DNA of 64,000 nt from DATBGO01 sp050011895. Lineage in GTDB: Bacteria > Actinomycetota > Actinomycetes > Streptosporangiales > Streptosporangiaceae. A model generated the notes under the pieces. The model was given only the letters and a program-made list of their open reading frames with translations, was not told the DNA's origin and did not search any database. Numbering within the stretch: position 1 is the stretch's first letter; each line of letters opens with the position of its first letter. The stretch covers positions 10,882 to 74,881 of the forward strand of contig JBEKIF010000020.1 of NCBI GenBank assembly GCA_050011895.1, read 5' to 3'. This document shows, piece after piece, positions 51,893 to 60,980 of the stretch. The translations under genes and the position numbers were made by a program.

Positions 51893-52669
51893 TTACTGCG
51901 CGGCCTCCAGGCCCTGCTGAAGCCGGTTCATGCCGCGCAGCCAGCGGTCGGTCTCGGCCGCCCGGCCCGCGTACAGCTGGGCAACCTCGGGATGCGGCAG
52001 GATCAGGAAACGCCCGTCGGCGATGCCCGCGATGGTGGCGTCGGCGACCGCGTCCGGCTCGATAGCGCTGTCGAACAGCAGCACCTCCCCGGGCGCGCCG
52101 CTACTCGCCAGCATCGGGGTCCGCACCCCCTGCGGGCAGATGGCCTGCACGGTGAGGCCGCGGTGCGAATAGCTGAGTGCCAGCCATTCGGCGAAGGCGA
52201 GTGCCGCGTGCTTGGTAGCCGAATACGGCGCCGACCCCGGCATGGACAGCAGCCCGGCCGCCGACACCGTACAGATCAGGTGCCCGCTGCCGCGCTCCAG
52301 CCAGGGCCCGATGAGCAGCCGCGCCGCGCGGACGTGCGCCATCACGTTGACCTGCCAGCACGCGTCCCAGTCCGCCTCGGCCGAGTCAACGCCGGTCCCC
52401 CGGGCGACGCCCGCGTTCGCGCAGAACAGGTCGATCTCGCCGAGCCGCGAGCGCGCGCCGGAGATCAGCGCGGCGACACCGTCCTCACTGGCGGCGTCGG
52501 CCCCGATCGCGGTCGCGCCGCAGGATTCGGCGACCTGGCCGGCGGCGGTGGCGGCGATGTCGTTGACCACCACGCGCGCGCCCTCGGCCGCGAGCCTGCG
52601 TGCCAGTGCCGCGCCGATGCCGCTGCCCGCGCCGGTCACCACGACTCCGGCCCCGGCGACGGACTTCAT
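51893..52669 (-). CDS. short-chain dehydrogenase/reductase
   Basis: A 258-residue NAD(P)-dependent oxidoreductase. TGAGSGIG (residues 12-19), CANAGV (near 85), the catalytic Ser in CTVSAAG (near 137) and YSATK (Tyr and Lys near 150). The start overlaps the end of the acyl-CoA dehydrogenase gene upstream (ATGA). It is the last gene of the acyl-CoA cluster and probably oxidises a hydroxyacyl intermediate. Confidence 0.92.
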   Translation of the reverse strand: MKSVAGAGVVVTGAGSGIGAALARRLAAEGARVVVNDIAATAAGQVAESCGATAIGADAASEDGVAALISGARSRLGEIDLFCANAGVARGTGVDSAEADWDACWQVNVMAHVRAARLLIGPWLERGSGHLICTVSAAGLLSMPGSAPYSATKHAALAFAEWLALSYSHRGLTVQAICPQGVRTPMLASSGAPGEVLLFDSAIEPDAVADATIAGIADGRFLILPHPEVAQLYAGRAAETDRWLRGMNRLQQGLEAAQ

Positions 52670-53850
52670 CGCGCCCTGCTCGCAGTGGCGGCTGGCAAGT
52701 CAGCGAGACCTGCCAGCGACCCTCGGTGCCAGTCCGGGGTGCCGAAACCGATCGACGAGCTCTTAGCCCTTTTTAGGTAGAGATGCGCCGGATGCTCCCA
52801 GGTGAAGCCGATGCCGCCATGCAGCTGCACGCATTCCTGCGCGGCGGACACCGCGGCGTCGGAGCAGGCGGCTTTCGCCAGCGCGACGGCGACCGGGCTG
52901 TCGGGATCGCCGGCGGCCAGGCAGGCCGCCGCGTACCTGGACGCGGCCCTGGCCTGCGTCACCAGCACCCAGATGTCAGCGAGCCGGTGCTTGAGCGCCT
53001 GGAAGGATCCGACCGGGCGGGCAAACTGATGCCGCTCCTTGACATAGGCGACGGTCATGTCCAGGCACCGCTCGGCGACGCCCAGCTGCTCGGCGGCCAG
53101 TACCGCGGCCCCGGCGGTCAGCGCCGCCGCGATCGCGCGCTCAGCCGCCTCGCCCGAGGCGACGAGCTGGCCGCTGGCATTGTCGAAGCCGATGTCGGCC
53201 AGCTGCCTGGTCGAGTCGAGCGACGTCACCGGGGCCCTAAACACGCCGGCGTCTCCCGCGGACACCTCGTACAGCCCGAACGGCACGCCGTCGGCGGGTA
53301 CCAGCAGGACATCGGCCGGCAGCGCGTCGGCAACGCAGGACACCGACCCGGTCAGGCGATACGCCCCTGACGTTCCGGCCGGATCCGGCGCGCCGAGCCG
53401 GACGGTCACCGCTGGCCTGGCGCCCGGCGCGGACGCGAACGGAACGGCGAGCGCCGCCGTGACGCTGCCGTCGCCGAGGACGGCGAGGAGGTTGGCGTCG
53501 GCCGCCGACAGCACCGCCGTGGTCGCCACGACGGCACTACCAAGGTAGGGAACGGGGGCCACCGCCCGGCCTAGCTCCTCCGCCACTACTGCCGCCTCGC
53601 GGTAGGACGCCCCGGCGCCGCCGTGCTCCTCGGGCACGAGCAGCCCGGCGCAGCCCAGGTCGGCGCCGAGCACCCGCCACAGGCCGGTGTCATAGGGCTC
53701 GATCGTCTCGGTCCTGGCCAGCACGTCAGGCCAGGTGCACCGGTCCTCGAGCAGCGCGCGGACAGCAGCCCGCAGGTCCGTCTCGTGTTCGCTGTACAGC
53801 AGGTCGAGTATGTGCCCGGCGGCGACGTCAGGCTCGGCAGTCTGGCTCAA
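52666..53850 (-). CDS. acyl-CoA dehydrogenase, probable non-catalytic partner subunit
   Basis: A 394-residue acyl-CoA dehydrogenase-like protein. The TTG at 53850 overlaps the previous stop (TTGA) and has AAGGA 8 bases upstream; a GTG at 53868 is an alternative. Family segments ERHQFARPVGSFQALKHRLADI and QLHGGIGFTWEHPAHLYLKRAKSSSI are present. The C-terminus lacks the EGT segment that carries the catalytic glutamate. Its overlap with a second dehydrogenase gene that keeps that residue suggests an alpha2beta2 enzyme like the mycobacterial steroid side-chain FadE pairs. Confidence 0.85.
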   Translation of the reverse strand: MSQTAEPDVAAGHILDLLYSEHETDLRAAVRALLEDRCTWPDVLARTETIEPYDTGLWRVLGADLGCAGLLVPEEHGGAGASYREAAVVAEELGRAVAPVPYLGSAVVATTAVLSAADANLLAVLGDGSVTAALAVPFASAPGARPAVTVRLGAPDPAGTSGAYRLTGSVSCVADALPADVLLVPADGVPFGLYEVSAGDAGVFRAPVTSLDSTRQLADIGFDNASGQLVASGEAAERAIAAALTAGAAVLAAEQLGVAERCLDMTVAYVKERHQFARPVGSFQALKHRLADIWVLVTQARAASRYAAACLAAGDPDSPVAVALAKAACSDAAVSAAQECVQLHGGIGFTWEHPAHLYLKRAKSSSIGFGTPDWHRGSLAGLADLPAATASRAR

Positions 53851-55040
53851 CGCGGCAGGTCCTTCCACGGCACGCCGACATCCGCCCGTGTCTCGGGCGG
53901 CAGGCCCAGCACTCGCTCGGCGATGATATTCCTGAGGATCTCCGAGGTTCCGCCCTCGATCGAGTTGCCCCGTGCCCGCAGGTACCGGTATCCGGCGTCG
54001 CGGCCGTAGAAGTCGGTCGCGTCCGGCCTGCGCATCGTCCAGTCCCCGTAGCGCAGCCCGTCAGCTCCGGTCAGCTCGACCTCGAACCCGGAAATCTCCT
54101 GATTGAGCCGCGCGAAGACCAGCTTGGCCGCGGACCCTTCGGGACCCGGATGGCCAGCGGCGAGCTGCTGGCGCAGCCGCACCCCGGCGAGCCTGGCCAC
54201 CTCGGCTGCCGCCCACAGCCGCAGCAGCGTGTCATGCAGGCCGGGGGTGCGCAGCTCGGGCCGCTCCCGCCAGGTCCGGGCCGCCGAGCCGATCATGCCG
54301 CCCTCCCTGAGCACTGCGATCCCGCCGCCGATGGACACCCGCTCGTTCATCAGCGTCCCGGTGGCAACCCTCCAGCCCTCGCCGACGGCCCCGATCCGGT
54401 CGGCATCCGGGATCGTCGCATCGGTCAGGAAGACCTCATTGAACTCGGCCTCTCCGGTGAGCTGGCGCAACGGCCTGACCTCGACCCCCGGCGCTGTTAT
54501 ATCGAGGGAGAAATAGGTCATGCCCTGGTGCTTGGGCAGGTCCGGGTCGGACCGGGCGAGCAGCAGCGCACGCCTGGCCCGATGCGCGGCGGACGTCCAG
54601 ACTTTCTGGCCGGTCACCGCCCAGCTGCCGCCGTCCGTGCTGCGGACCGCCCTGGTGGCCAGGCTGGCCAGGTCGGAGCCTGCGCCAGGCTCGCTGAACA
54701 GCTGGCACCAGACCTCCTCGCCCGTCCACAGCGGCCGCAGCCAGCGCCGCCGCTGCTCGTCGGTGCCGAACGCGAGGATCGTAGGCGCGGCCATGCCCAG
54801 GCCGATCCCGATCCGCCGCGGGTTGTTGGTCGGCGCGCCCGCGGTGGCGAATTCCGCGTCGACCACTTGCTGCAGCGACCGTGACAGGCCCTGCCCGCCG
54901 AGGCCGGCCGGGTAGTGCACCCAGGCAAGCCCGGCGTCGAACCTCGCGCGCAGGAACTCCAGCCGGTCCATCGTCGCCGGGTCGCGCGTGGCCAGGAATT
55001 CGCGTACCTGGCCACGCAGCTCGTCAGCGCCGACGCCCAT
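53847..55040 (-). CDS. acyl-CoA dehydrogenase, catalytic subunit
   Basis: A 397-residue FAD enzyme. Segments WCQLFSEPGAGSDLA (near 113), VTGQKVWTSAAHRARRALLLAR (near 143) and NSIEGGTSEILRNIIAERVLGLP near the C-terminus are typical; the Glu of IEGGTSE is the expected base. The ATG at 55040 shares its A with the TAA of the FabG-like gene (TAATG). Its neighbour at 52666-53850 is the likely partner subunit. Confidence 0.92.
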   Translation of the reverse strand: MGVGADELRGQVREFLATRDPATMDRLEFLRARFDAGLAWVHYPAGLGGQGLSRSLQQVVDAEFATAGAPTNNPRRIGIGLGMAAPTILAFGTDEQRRRWLRPLWTGEEVWCQLFSEPGAGSDLASLATRAVRSTDGGSWAVTGQKVWTSAAHRARRALLLARSDPDLPKHQGMTYFSLDITAPGVEVRPLRQLTGEAEFNEVFLTDATIPDADRIGAVGEGWRVATGTLMNERVSIGGGIAVLREGGMIGSAARTWRERPELRTPGLHDTLLRLWAAAEVARLAGVRLRQQLAAGHPGPEGSAAKLVFARLNQEISGFEVELTGADGLRYGDWTMRRPDATDFYGRDAGYRYLRARGNSIEGGTSEILRNIIAERVLGLPPETRADVGVPWKDLPR

Positions 55041-55801
55041 TAGCACAGCGGGCCGCCCGCGGCGTAGATCACCTGGCCAGAGACATAGCCAGCGCCCTCG
55101 CTGGCCAGGTACGAGATCAGTCTCGCGATGTCCTCCGGCTGGCCGACCCTGGCGACCGGGATCTGGGAGGCGGCCGCCTTCTGGAAGTCGGCGAACTCCA
55201 TCCCGAGCTTGGCCGCGGTGGCGGCGGTCATGTCGGTGGCGATGAATCCGGGCGCGACACAGTTGGCGGTGACGCCGAACTTGCCGAGCTCGATCGCGAG
55301 GGTCTTGGTGAAGCCCTGCACGCCGGCCTTGGCCGCGGAGTAGTTGACCTGGCCGCGGTTACCCAGTGCCGAGCTTGACGACAGGTTGATGACCCGGCCG
55401 AACTTCTGGTCCACCATGTACTTCTGACACGCCCGGGTCATCAGGAACGCACCGCGCAGGTGCACGCCCAACACCATGTCCCAGTCGTCCTCGGTCATCT
55501 TGAACAGCATGGCGTCCCTGGTCACCCCGGCGTTGTTGACCAGGACGACCACCGGCCCGAGCTGGCTGGCCACGGCCTCGACCGCCGCGCCGACCTGATC
55601 GGCGTTGGCCACGTCGGCGCCGACCGCGACCGCGCGCCCGCCGGCGGCGGTGATCGCGTCCACGGTGGCGGCGCAGTCGGACTCCTTCAGGTCGAGCACG
55701 CCTACCGCCATCCCGTCTGCGGCGAGCTGAGCGGCAACTGCTGCACCGATGCCGCGCGCTCCGCCGGTAACAATGGCGACCCGCTGTGTTCCGTTTGACA
55801 T
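55040..55801 (-). CDS. FabG-like short-chain dehydrogenase
   Basis: A 253-residue 3-oxoacyl-(ACP/CoA) reductase-like enzyme. TGGARGIG (12-19), VNNAGVTRD (near 88), the catalytic Ser in INLSSSSALGN (near 139), YSAAK (near 154) and PGFIATDMT (near 184). In this context it more likely acts in acyl-CoA oxidation as a 3-hydroxyacyl-CoA dehydrogenase than in fatty-acid synthesis. It is upstream of and coupled to the dehydrogenase pair. Confidence 0.92.
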   Translation of the reverse strand: MSNGTQRVAIVTGGARGIGAAVAAQLAADGMAVGVLDLKESDCAATVDAITAAGGRAVAVGADVANADQVGAAVEAVASQLGPVVVLVNNAGVTRDAMLFKMTEDDWDMVLGVHLRGAFLMTRACQKYMVDQKFGRVINLSSSSALGNRGQVNYSAAKAGVQGFTKTLAIELGKFGVTANCVAPGFIATDMTAATAAKLGMEFADFQKAAASQIPVARVGQPEDIARLISYLASEGAGYVSGQVIYAAGGPLC

Positions 55802-55902
55802 TTGTCCTCCTGGTGGGTGTTTGTCCTCGGTTTGCTTGTCGGTGTTATCGTCGGCCCGCCAGCTGCGCTCCAGCAGCGCGCCAGCCGTAACTCCAGTGTT
55901 CG

Positions 55903-57147
55903 CTAGCTATACTTCCGCAACTCCCGCCGGGCCAGCGAGCGCTTGTGCACCTCGTCGGGCCCGTCGGCGAGCCGCAGGCTCCTTGATCCCGCCCAGAACT
56001 GGGCTAGCGGGAAGTCCTGGCTGATGCCGGCGGCCCCGTGGGCCTGGATGGCCTTGTCGATCACCCACCCGGTCATCGCCGGGGTCGCGATCTTGATGGC
56101 CTGGATTTCGGTGTGGGCGCCCTTGTTGCCCACCGTGTCCATCAGCCATGCGGTCTTCAGCACCAGCAGCCTGGCCGACTCGATCCGCACCCTGGCCTCG
56201 GCAATCCAGTCCTGGATCACGCCCTGGGTGGCCAGCGGGCTGCCGAACGCGACCCGGTCGGTGACCCGCCGGCACATCAGCTCGAGTGCCCGCTCCGCCG
56301 CCCCGATCTCGCGCATGCAGTGATGGATCCGGCCAGGACCGAGCCTGGCCTGGGCGATCGCGAAGCCCTCGCCCTCGGCGCCGAGCAGGTTCTCCACCGG
56401 AACCCGGACGTCGCGGAACTCAACCTCGGCGTGGCCGCCGTGGGTCGGGTCGAGGAATCCGAATACCTGAAGGCCGCGCTTGACCGTCACACCAGGAGTC
56501 TGGGTCGGCACCAAGACCATCGACTGCTGCCGGTGCCGCTCGCCGTCCGGCGCGGTCTTGCCCATCACGATGAGGATCTCGCAGCGCGGGTCCATCGCGC
56601 CCGTCGACCACCATTTGCGGCCGTTGATCACGTAGTGGCCGCCAACGCGCTCGATCCTGGTGGCGATGTTGTTGGCGTCCGACGAGGCGACGTCGGGCTC
56701 GGTCATGCAGAAGGCGGACCTGATCCTGGCGTCCAGCAACGGCCGGAGCCAGCCTTCCTGCTGTTCGGCGGTGCCGAACTCGGCCAGCAGTTCCATATTG
56801 CCGGTGTCCGGTGCCGCGCAGTTGAGTGCTTCAGGCGCAAGGCGGGGGCTGTGCCCGGTTATCTCGGCCAGCGGCGCGTACTGCAAATTGGTCAGGCCGG
56901 CCCCGAAGCGCGGTGCCTCCTCCGCTTCCCCTGGCTTCCTGGTCAGGAACAGGTTCCACAGGCCGCGGCTGCGCGCCTCGGCCTTGAGCTCGTCGATCAC
57001 CGCAGGCCGCTGCCAGATCTGGCCGGCCGCGGCTGCCTCGGCCACCTGCTCGGCGAAGTCTTTCTCGGCCGGGTAGACGAAGGCATCCATGAAGGCCAGC
57101 AGCTGGCCGCGAAGTTCTTCTGTGCGCGCGTCGTACCCGAAGTCCAT
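55903..57147 (-). CDS. acyl-CoA dehydrogenase family protein, ACAD10/11-like
   Basis: A 414-residue protein of the subgroup related to the dehydrogenase part of mammalian ACAD10/11. Segments FCMTEPDVASSDANNIATRIER (near 145), VINGRKWWSTGAMDPRC (near 170), FLDPTHGGHAEVEFRDV and LADGPDEVHKRSLARRELRK at the end are characteristic. This group acts on long or branched and 4-hydroxy-type acyl-CoAs. It is the first gene of the cluster, 101 bases from fabG. Confidence 0.9.
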   Translation of the reverse strand: MDFGYDARTEELRGQLLAFMDAFVYPAEKDFAEQVAEAAAAGQIWQRPAVIDELKAEARSRGLWNLFLTRKPGEAEEAPRFGAGLTNLQYAPLAEITGHSPRLAPEALNCAAPDTGNMELLAEFGTAEQQEGWLRPLLDARIRSAFCMTEPDVASSDANNIATRIERVGGHYVINGRKWWSTGAMDPRCEILIVMGKTAPDGERHRQQSMVLVPTQTPGVTVKRGLQVFGFLDPTHGGHAEVEFRDVRVPVENLLGAEGEGFAIAQARLGPGRIHHCMREIGAAERALELMCRRVTDRVAFGSPLATQGVIQDWIAEARVRIESARLLVLKTAWLMDTVGNKGAHTEIQAIKIATPAMTGWVIDKAIQAHGAAGISQDFPLAQFWAGSRSLRLADGPDEVHKRSLARRELRKYS

Positions 57148-57438
57148 CTGCCGCCTCCACGAGTCCGGACAAGACTATCTACTGCCCGGTTTGATCCCAC
57201 GCTACGCTCTGCATAGCGCAGGTCGAGACGATCAAGCAAGCAATTGACGCCAAGCCGACGATGCCGCACGGATCCGGTGATGACCTCGCAGGTGCTGCGG
57301 GCGCTCCAATCGCTGGCGTGGCCGGGCCGGCAGGCCGGTGAGCTGCCGAGCTAGCCGGGCGGCCTGCGCCAGCAGCGGGTCCCGCCTCCGCAGCAGGCCC
57401 CTACCTGAGCAGCGGGCCCGTCCCTGCGCAGCAGGCCC
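57148..57438. other. intergenic region with short direct repeats
   Basis: A 291-base region between the dehydrogenase start and the permease stop. GCAGCAGGCCCCTACC occurs twice (about 57391 and 57431), the second running into the permease end. No gene seen. The promoter for the acyl-CoA cluster should lie next to 57148. Confidence 0.4.
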
Positions 57439-58287
57439 CTACCCGAGCAGCAGCCGGCTGATCCGGCGGCCGGCGACGTACAGGCCGACCAGGCCCATCA
57501 AGGCCAGGTAGAGCACGTGCAAGAGCAGTCCTGGGCCGACAACGCCGAGGGTCAGGCCGCGCAGCAGCGCCACGCCCTGGTAGAGCGGCGTCCATTCGAC
57601 GATGATCTGGACCGGCCGCGGATAGACGCTCAGCGGGTAGAACGTCGTCGAGAACAGGAACATCGGGAGCGTGGCCAGGGTGACGAACTCGAAATGCTGC
57701 CAGCTGGTCATGTAGGTGGTGGCGGCCATCCCGGCGGCGGCGAAGCCGAAGGCGATCAGCAGCGCCGCGGGCAGCGCCGCGATTCCCCATGCCGAGTACA
57801 CCAGGCCCATGGCGAGCATGACCACCATGAACGCGGCCGCATACAGCCCGCCCCGCAGCAGCGCCCAGCCGATCTCGCCGAGCGCGATATCGCCGGAGCG
57901 CATCGGCGTGGCCAGCGCGGCGTCGTAGAACTTCGCGTACTTCAGCCTGAAGAACACGTTAAAGGTCGAGTCGAAGACGGCGCCGTTCATCGACGAGGTG
58001 GCGAGCAGCGCCGGGGCCACGAAGCTCGTGTAGCTGACTGGCTGGCCGCCTGGCCCGGTCACCTGGCCGACCAGCGCGCCGATGCCGACCCCGATCGACA
58101 GCAGGTAGAACAGCGGTTCGAAGACGCCAGACAGCAGCGTCAGCCACGCATGCTGGTAGGCCCGCGCGTGCCGCTCGATCAGGTGCACGCTGCCGCGGCC
58201 GCCCAGGGCCCGGGCACTGGCCAGCATCGGGGCAGGCAGCACGCGGAGCGGGATCTCCCGCAGCGACTGCACGGTCCGCTCAGACAT
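57439..58287 (-). CDS. ABC-2 type transporter permease (second)
   Basis: A 282-residue membrane protein with about six helices, of the NodJ/DrrB export type. ATG 58287 is the last of five repeated start-like units. Segments EPLFYLLSIGVGIGALVGQV (near 58), APALLATSSMNGAVFDSTFNVFFRLKYAKFYDAALATP (near 90) and TTFYPLSVYPRPVQIIVEWTPLYQGVALLRGL (near 215) fit the family. It probably forms the channel with the permease at 58362-59198 and the ATPase at 59198-60163. Confidence 0.88.
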   Translation of the reverse strand: MSERTVQSLREIPLRVLPAPMLASARALGGRGSVHLIERHARAYQHAWLTLLSGVFEPLFYLLSIGVGIGALVGQVTGPGGQPVSYTSFVAPALLATSSMNGAVFDSTFNVFFRLKYAKFYDAALATPMRSGDIALGEIGWALLRGGLYAAAFMVVMLAMGLVYSAWGIAALPAALLIAFGFAAAGMAATTYMTSWQHFEFVTLATLPMFLFSTTFYPLSVYPRPVQIIVEWTPLYQGVALLRGLTLGVVGPGLLLHVLYLALMGLVGLYVAGRRISRLLLG

Positions 58288-58369
58288 AGACGATCCGCTC
58301 AGACATAGACACGGTCCGCTCGGACATGGACACGGTCCGCTCAGACATAGACGCGATCCGCTCAGACAT
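58280..58369 (-). repeat. tandem-repeated start junction with mini-ORF between two permease genes
   Basis: Five near-identical units, each containing ATGTCTGAGCGG, span 58369 to about 58270. Spacing is 21 bases three times and then 19 or 23-type offset before the last. The first ATG opens a 29-residue frame of four MSER(I/T)(A/V)S units that ends at a TGA inside the true start of the second permease (ATGTCTGA). The first unit also holds the stop of the first permease. It looks like repeated duplication of an overlapping stop/start junction. Confidence 0.75.
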
Positions 58370-59198
58370 AGAGCCGCCGCCGGTAGGTGCGCCGCCCGAC
58401 CGCGATCCCGGCGGCGGCGAACACGGCCAGGTAGGCAACGTGCACCAGCGCGCCGGCCAGGTCGGCCGTCCCGAGGCTGAGCGCGCGGCAGAGGGCGACA
58501 CCGTGCCAGAGCGGCGTAGCGTAGGCCACCGGCCTGATCCAGGCGGGCAGCTGGGCGATGGGAAAGAAAGTCCCTGAGAACAGGAAAAGCGGGATCATCC
58601 CGAACCTGAAAATGACCGCGAACGACTGGTCCTTGGTCCGCGTCACCGCCCAGGCTTCGATCGGGGCGGCGAACGCTAGGCCGGTGAGCACGGCGACGGG
58701 TACCGCCGCCAGGACCCAGTAGGAGCGCGGCGCGCCGAAGGCGGCCATGACCACGAGGAAGATCGAGGAATTCATGATCAGCCGCAATGTAGTGAACAGC
58801 AGGTGCCCGTGGAAGAGATCGGCGGGACGCAGCGGTGACGCCACGGCGGCCTGGTAGGTCTTCAGCCACTTGATCGACCCGAGAATCGGGTAGGTCGACT
58901 CCCCCATAGCTGTCTGCATCGCCGCCGCCGCCAGCAATCCCGGGGCCAGGTACGCCAGGTAGCTGACGCCGCCGAGGCGCCCTTGGCCATGAGCGTCGAC
59001 GAGCGCGCCTAGGCCGAGGCCCATAGCGCCGAGGTAGAGCAGCGGGTTCAGCACGCTGGAGTAGATCGAGCCCTGCCAGGTGCGCCGGTAGTTGGTCAGC
59101 CAGGCCCGGAGTGCCCGGACGGCCAGCGACCACTGGGTAGCCGCGGCCACCGGCGCCCGGACGGCCGACGCCGCAGGTGGCGAAGCCGAGGCCGCCAT
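58362..59198 (-). CDS. ABC-2 type transporter permease (first)
   Basis: A 278-residue membrane protein of the same export family, with about six helices. Typical segments are NPLLYLGAMGLGLGALVDAHG (near 50), MGESTYPILGSIKWLKTYQAAVASPL (near 97) and FLFSGTFFPIAQLPAWIRPVAYATPLWHGVALCRAL (near 205). The ATG at 59198 overlaps the ATPase TGA (TGATG). The protein ends RRRLYV, and its last bases are the seed of the repeated junction. Confidence 0.9.
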   Translation of the reverse strand: MAASASPPAASAVRAPVAAATQWSLAVRALRAWLTNYRRTWQGSIYSSVLNPLLYLGAMGLGLGALVDAHGQGRLGGVSYLAYLAPGLLAAAAMQTAMGESTYPILGSIKWLKTYQAAVASPLRPADLFHGHLLFTTLRLIMNSSIFLVVMAAFGAPRSYWVLAAVPVAVLTGLAFAAPIEAWAVTRTKDQSFAVIFRFGMIPLFLFSGTFFPIAQLPAWIRPVAYATPLWHGVALCRALSLGTADLAGALVHVAYLAVFAAAGIAVGRRTYRRRLYV

Positions 59199-60163
59199 CA
59201 GTCCTCCAGCCGCCTGCCGGTGAGCCGCAGGAAGACATCCTCCAGCGTGCTACGGCGAACCAGGGATGTCAGCGGCTCGAGACCGAGGGAACGGACGGTG
59301 GCCAGCGCGCGGTCCCCGTTAAGAACGTAAAGCAGTATCCGGTCGGCGAGAATCTCCATCCGGTCGGCGGGAGCGTCCGCGAGCTTCTCCCCCGCCTGCT
59401 CATGCTCAGCCGGGTCGAACCGGAGCTCAAGCACCTCGGGGGTGGAGTACTGCCCGATCAGATCCCTGGGCGAACCCTCCGCCGCGATCTTGCCGCGGTC
59501 CATCACCACGAGGCGGTCGCACAGCTGCTCGGCCTCGTCCATGTAGTGCGTGGTCAGGACGAGGGTGACGCCACGGCGCTTGAGCCGGAAGAGCCGGTCC
59601 CAGACCACGTGCCTGGCCTGCGGGTCCAGGCCGGTCGTGGGCTCGTCAAGGAGCAGGATCTCCGGCTCGTTGATCAGTGAGCGGGCGATGGTGAGCCGCC
59701 GTTTCATCCCGCCGGACAGCGGCTCGACCTGATCGTTCGCACGGTCGGACAGCTGCACGAAGTCGAGCAGCCGGGCGGTACGCGCACTGATCACATCCCG
59801 TGGCAGCCCGAAATAACGTCCGTATATGAGCAGGTTCTCCCGGACTGTCAGCTCGACGTCGAGGGTGTCTTCCTGCGGGACGACGCCGAGCCGGGCCCGG
59901 ATCGTGGCGCCGTCAGCGACCGGGTCCATGCCGAATATGGTCAGCTCGCCGGAGCTGGGCGGCGAGACGCAGCCGATCATCCGCATCGTGGAGGACTTGC
60001 CAGCGCCGTTCGGGCCGAGGAATCCGAAAGCCTCGCCCCGGCGCAGGTCGAAGTCGATCCCGTCGACGGCTACCGCGCCACCGAAGCTCTTCGCCAGGCC
60101 ACGAGCATGAATCAGCACGTCGGGAGCGCACACGCCCGCGACACTACCCGGCGGGTCTGACAT
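59198..60163 (-). CDS. ABC transporter ATP-binding protein, DrrA/NodI type
   Basis: A 321-residue ATPase that drives export. Walker A GPNGAGKSS (near 52), Q-loop VVPQEDTLD (near 95), signature LSGGMKRRL (near 148), Walker B LLLDEPTTGLDPQ (near 168) and TTHYMDEAEQLCDRL. The C-terminal DUF4162-like part (about 230-321) is found in drug and polysaccharide exporters. First gene of a three-gene unit. Confidence 0.94.
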   Translation of the reverse strand: MSDPPGSVAGVCAPDVLIHARGLAKSFGGAVAVDGIDFDLRRGEAFGFLGPNGAGKSSTMRMIGCVSPPSSGELTIFGMDPVADGATIRARLGVVPQEDTLDVELTVRENLLIYGRYFGLPRDVISARTARLLDFVQLSDRANDQVEPLSGGMKRRLTIARSLINEPEILLLDEPTTGLDPQARHVVWDRLFRLKRRGVTLVLTTHYMDEAEQLCDRLVVMDRGKIAAEGSPRDLIGQYSTPEVLELRFDPAEHEQAGEKLADAPADRMEILADRILLYVLNGDRALATVRSLGLEPLTSLVRRSTLEDVFLRLTGRRLED

Positions 60164-60320
60164 TTCCGAGCGAGTTTACGGCTAGGGTAAAAGGAAAGAG
60201 TCCGTATACACGGCGCCTGGATTTCCCCCGATTCGCCACCGGCCGTCCGGCTCGGGGTACCCTCGCAGGCAACGCCTCTGCAGGTCCGGCATGCCCGGAG
60301 GGTTACGGGAAAGGGGACAG

Positions 60321-60872
60321 GTGAGCTTCGCCCGCAAGCTCTACGAGCGGTTCCGGCTCTTGCTCCATGAGGTAGCCAAGTTCGGAGTGGTCGGCGGAAT
60401 CGCGTTCATCGTTACCGAGCTCTTCTTTAACCTGCTGATTCAGCTAGGCCTGGACACCTTCGCGGCCAACGCAGGGTCGACCCTGCTCGCAGCGGTCGTG
60501 GCCTTCGCCGGCAACCGCTACTGGACGTTCCGGCATCGCGAGCGAACCGGCATGGGGCGCGAGACCGTCCTGTTCTTCGCGTTCAACGCGGTCGGGATAC
60601 TGATCCAGCAGGCCTGCATCGAGGTGGCCAAGCACGAATTCAGCCGGCACGACAAGCTCACCGTGAACGCCGCGTTCCTCGTCGGAGTGGTGCTCGCCAC
60701 GCTGTTCAGGTTCTGGTCGTACCGCAAGTGGGTGTGGCGGCTCGCCGAACCTGATGCCGAGCCGACTCCCATCGAGCCGATCGCAGCAGCAGCCCAGGTG
60801 AGCGCGAATGAGCCGCACGAGCAGATCGTGGTCTCCTCCGGCCCAGGACGGCACCGGGCAGATCGCCCGTGA
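60321..60872 (+). CDS. GtrA family membrane protein
   Basis: A 183-residue protein with four membrane helices (about 20-135). GTG 60321 follows AAAGGGGA closely. FGVVGGIAFIVTELFFNLL, AVVAFAGNRYWTFRHRER and FLVGVVLATLFRFWSYRKWVW are the GtrA signature regions. GtrA proteins are thought to help flip or bind polyprenyl-linked sugars for cell-wall or teichoic modification. It is divergent from the ABC exporter. Confidence 0.9.
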   Translation: MSFARKLYERFRLLLHEVAKFGVVGGIAFIVTELFFNLLIQLGLDTFAANAGSTLLAAVVAFAGNRYWTFRHRERTGMGRETVLFFAFNAVGILIQQACIEVAKHEFSRHDKLTVNAAFLVGVVLATLFRFWSYRKWVWRLAEPDAEPTPIEPIAAAAQVSANEPHEQIVVSSGPGRHRADRP

Positions 60873-60980
60873 TGAGGCAATCCGCTGGCGGGCCAGCGGA
60901 TCGCGCTGCGGCTAGAACCCGTCCTCGGCTCGCGTCCCCTGCGCGGCGCTCGTTCTCGGCGGCGCTTCTCGGCGGCGCTT

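Noticed and set aside
57439..59238. A 599-codon frame covering both permeases
   Set aside because: Only the part after 58287 has membrane-protein features; the rest is the antiparallel-phase shadow of the first permease, kept open by the repeats.
60164..60320. Near-palindrome CCGTATACACGG as a regulator site
   Set aside because: Two mismatches and no regulator gene nearby; could be chance.
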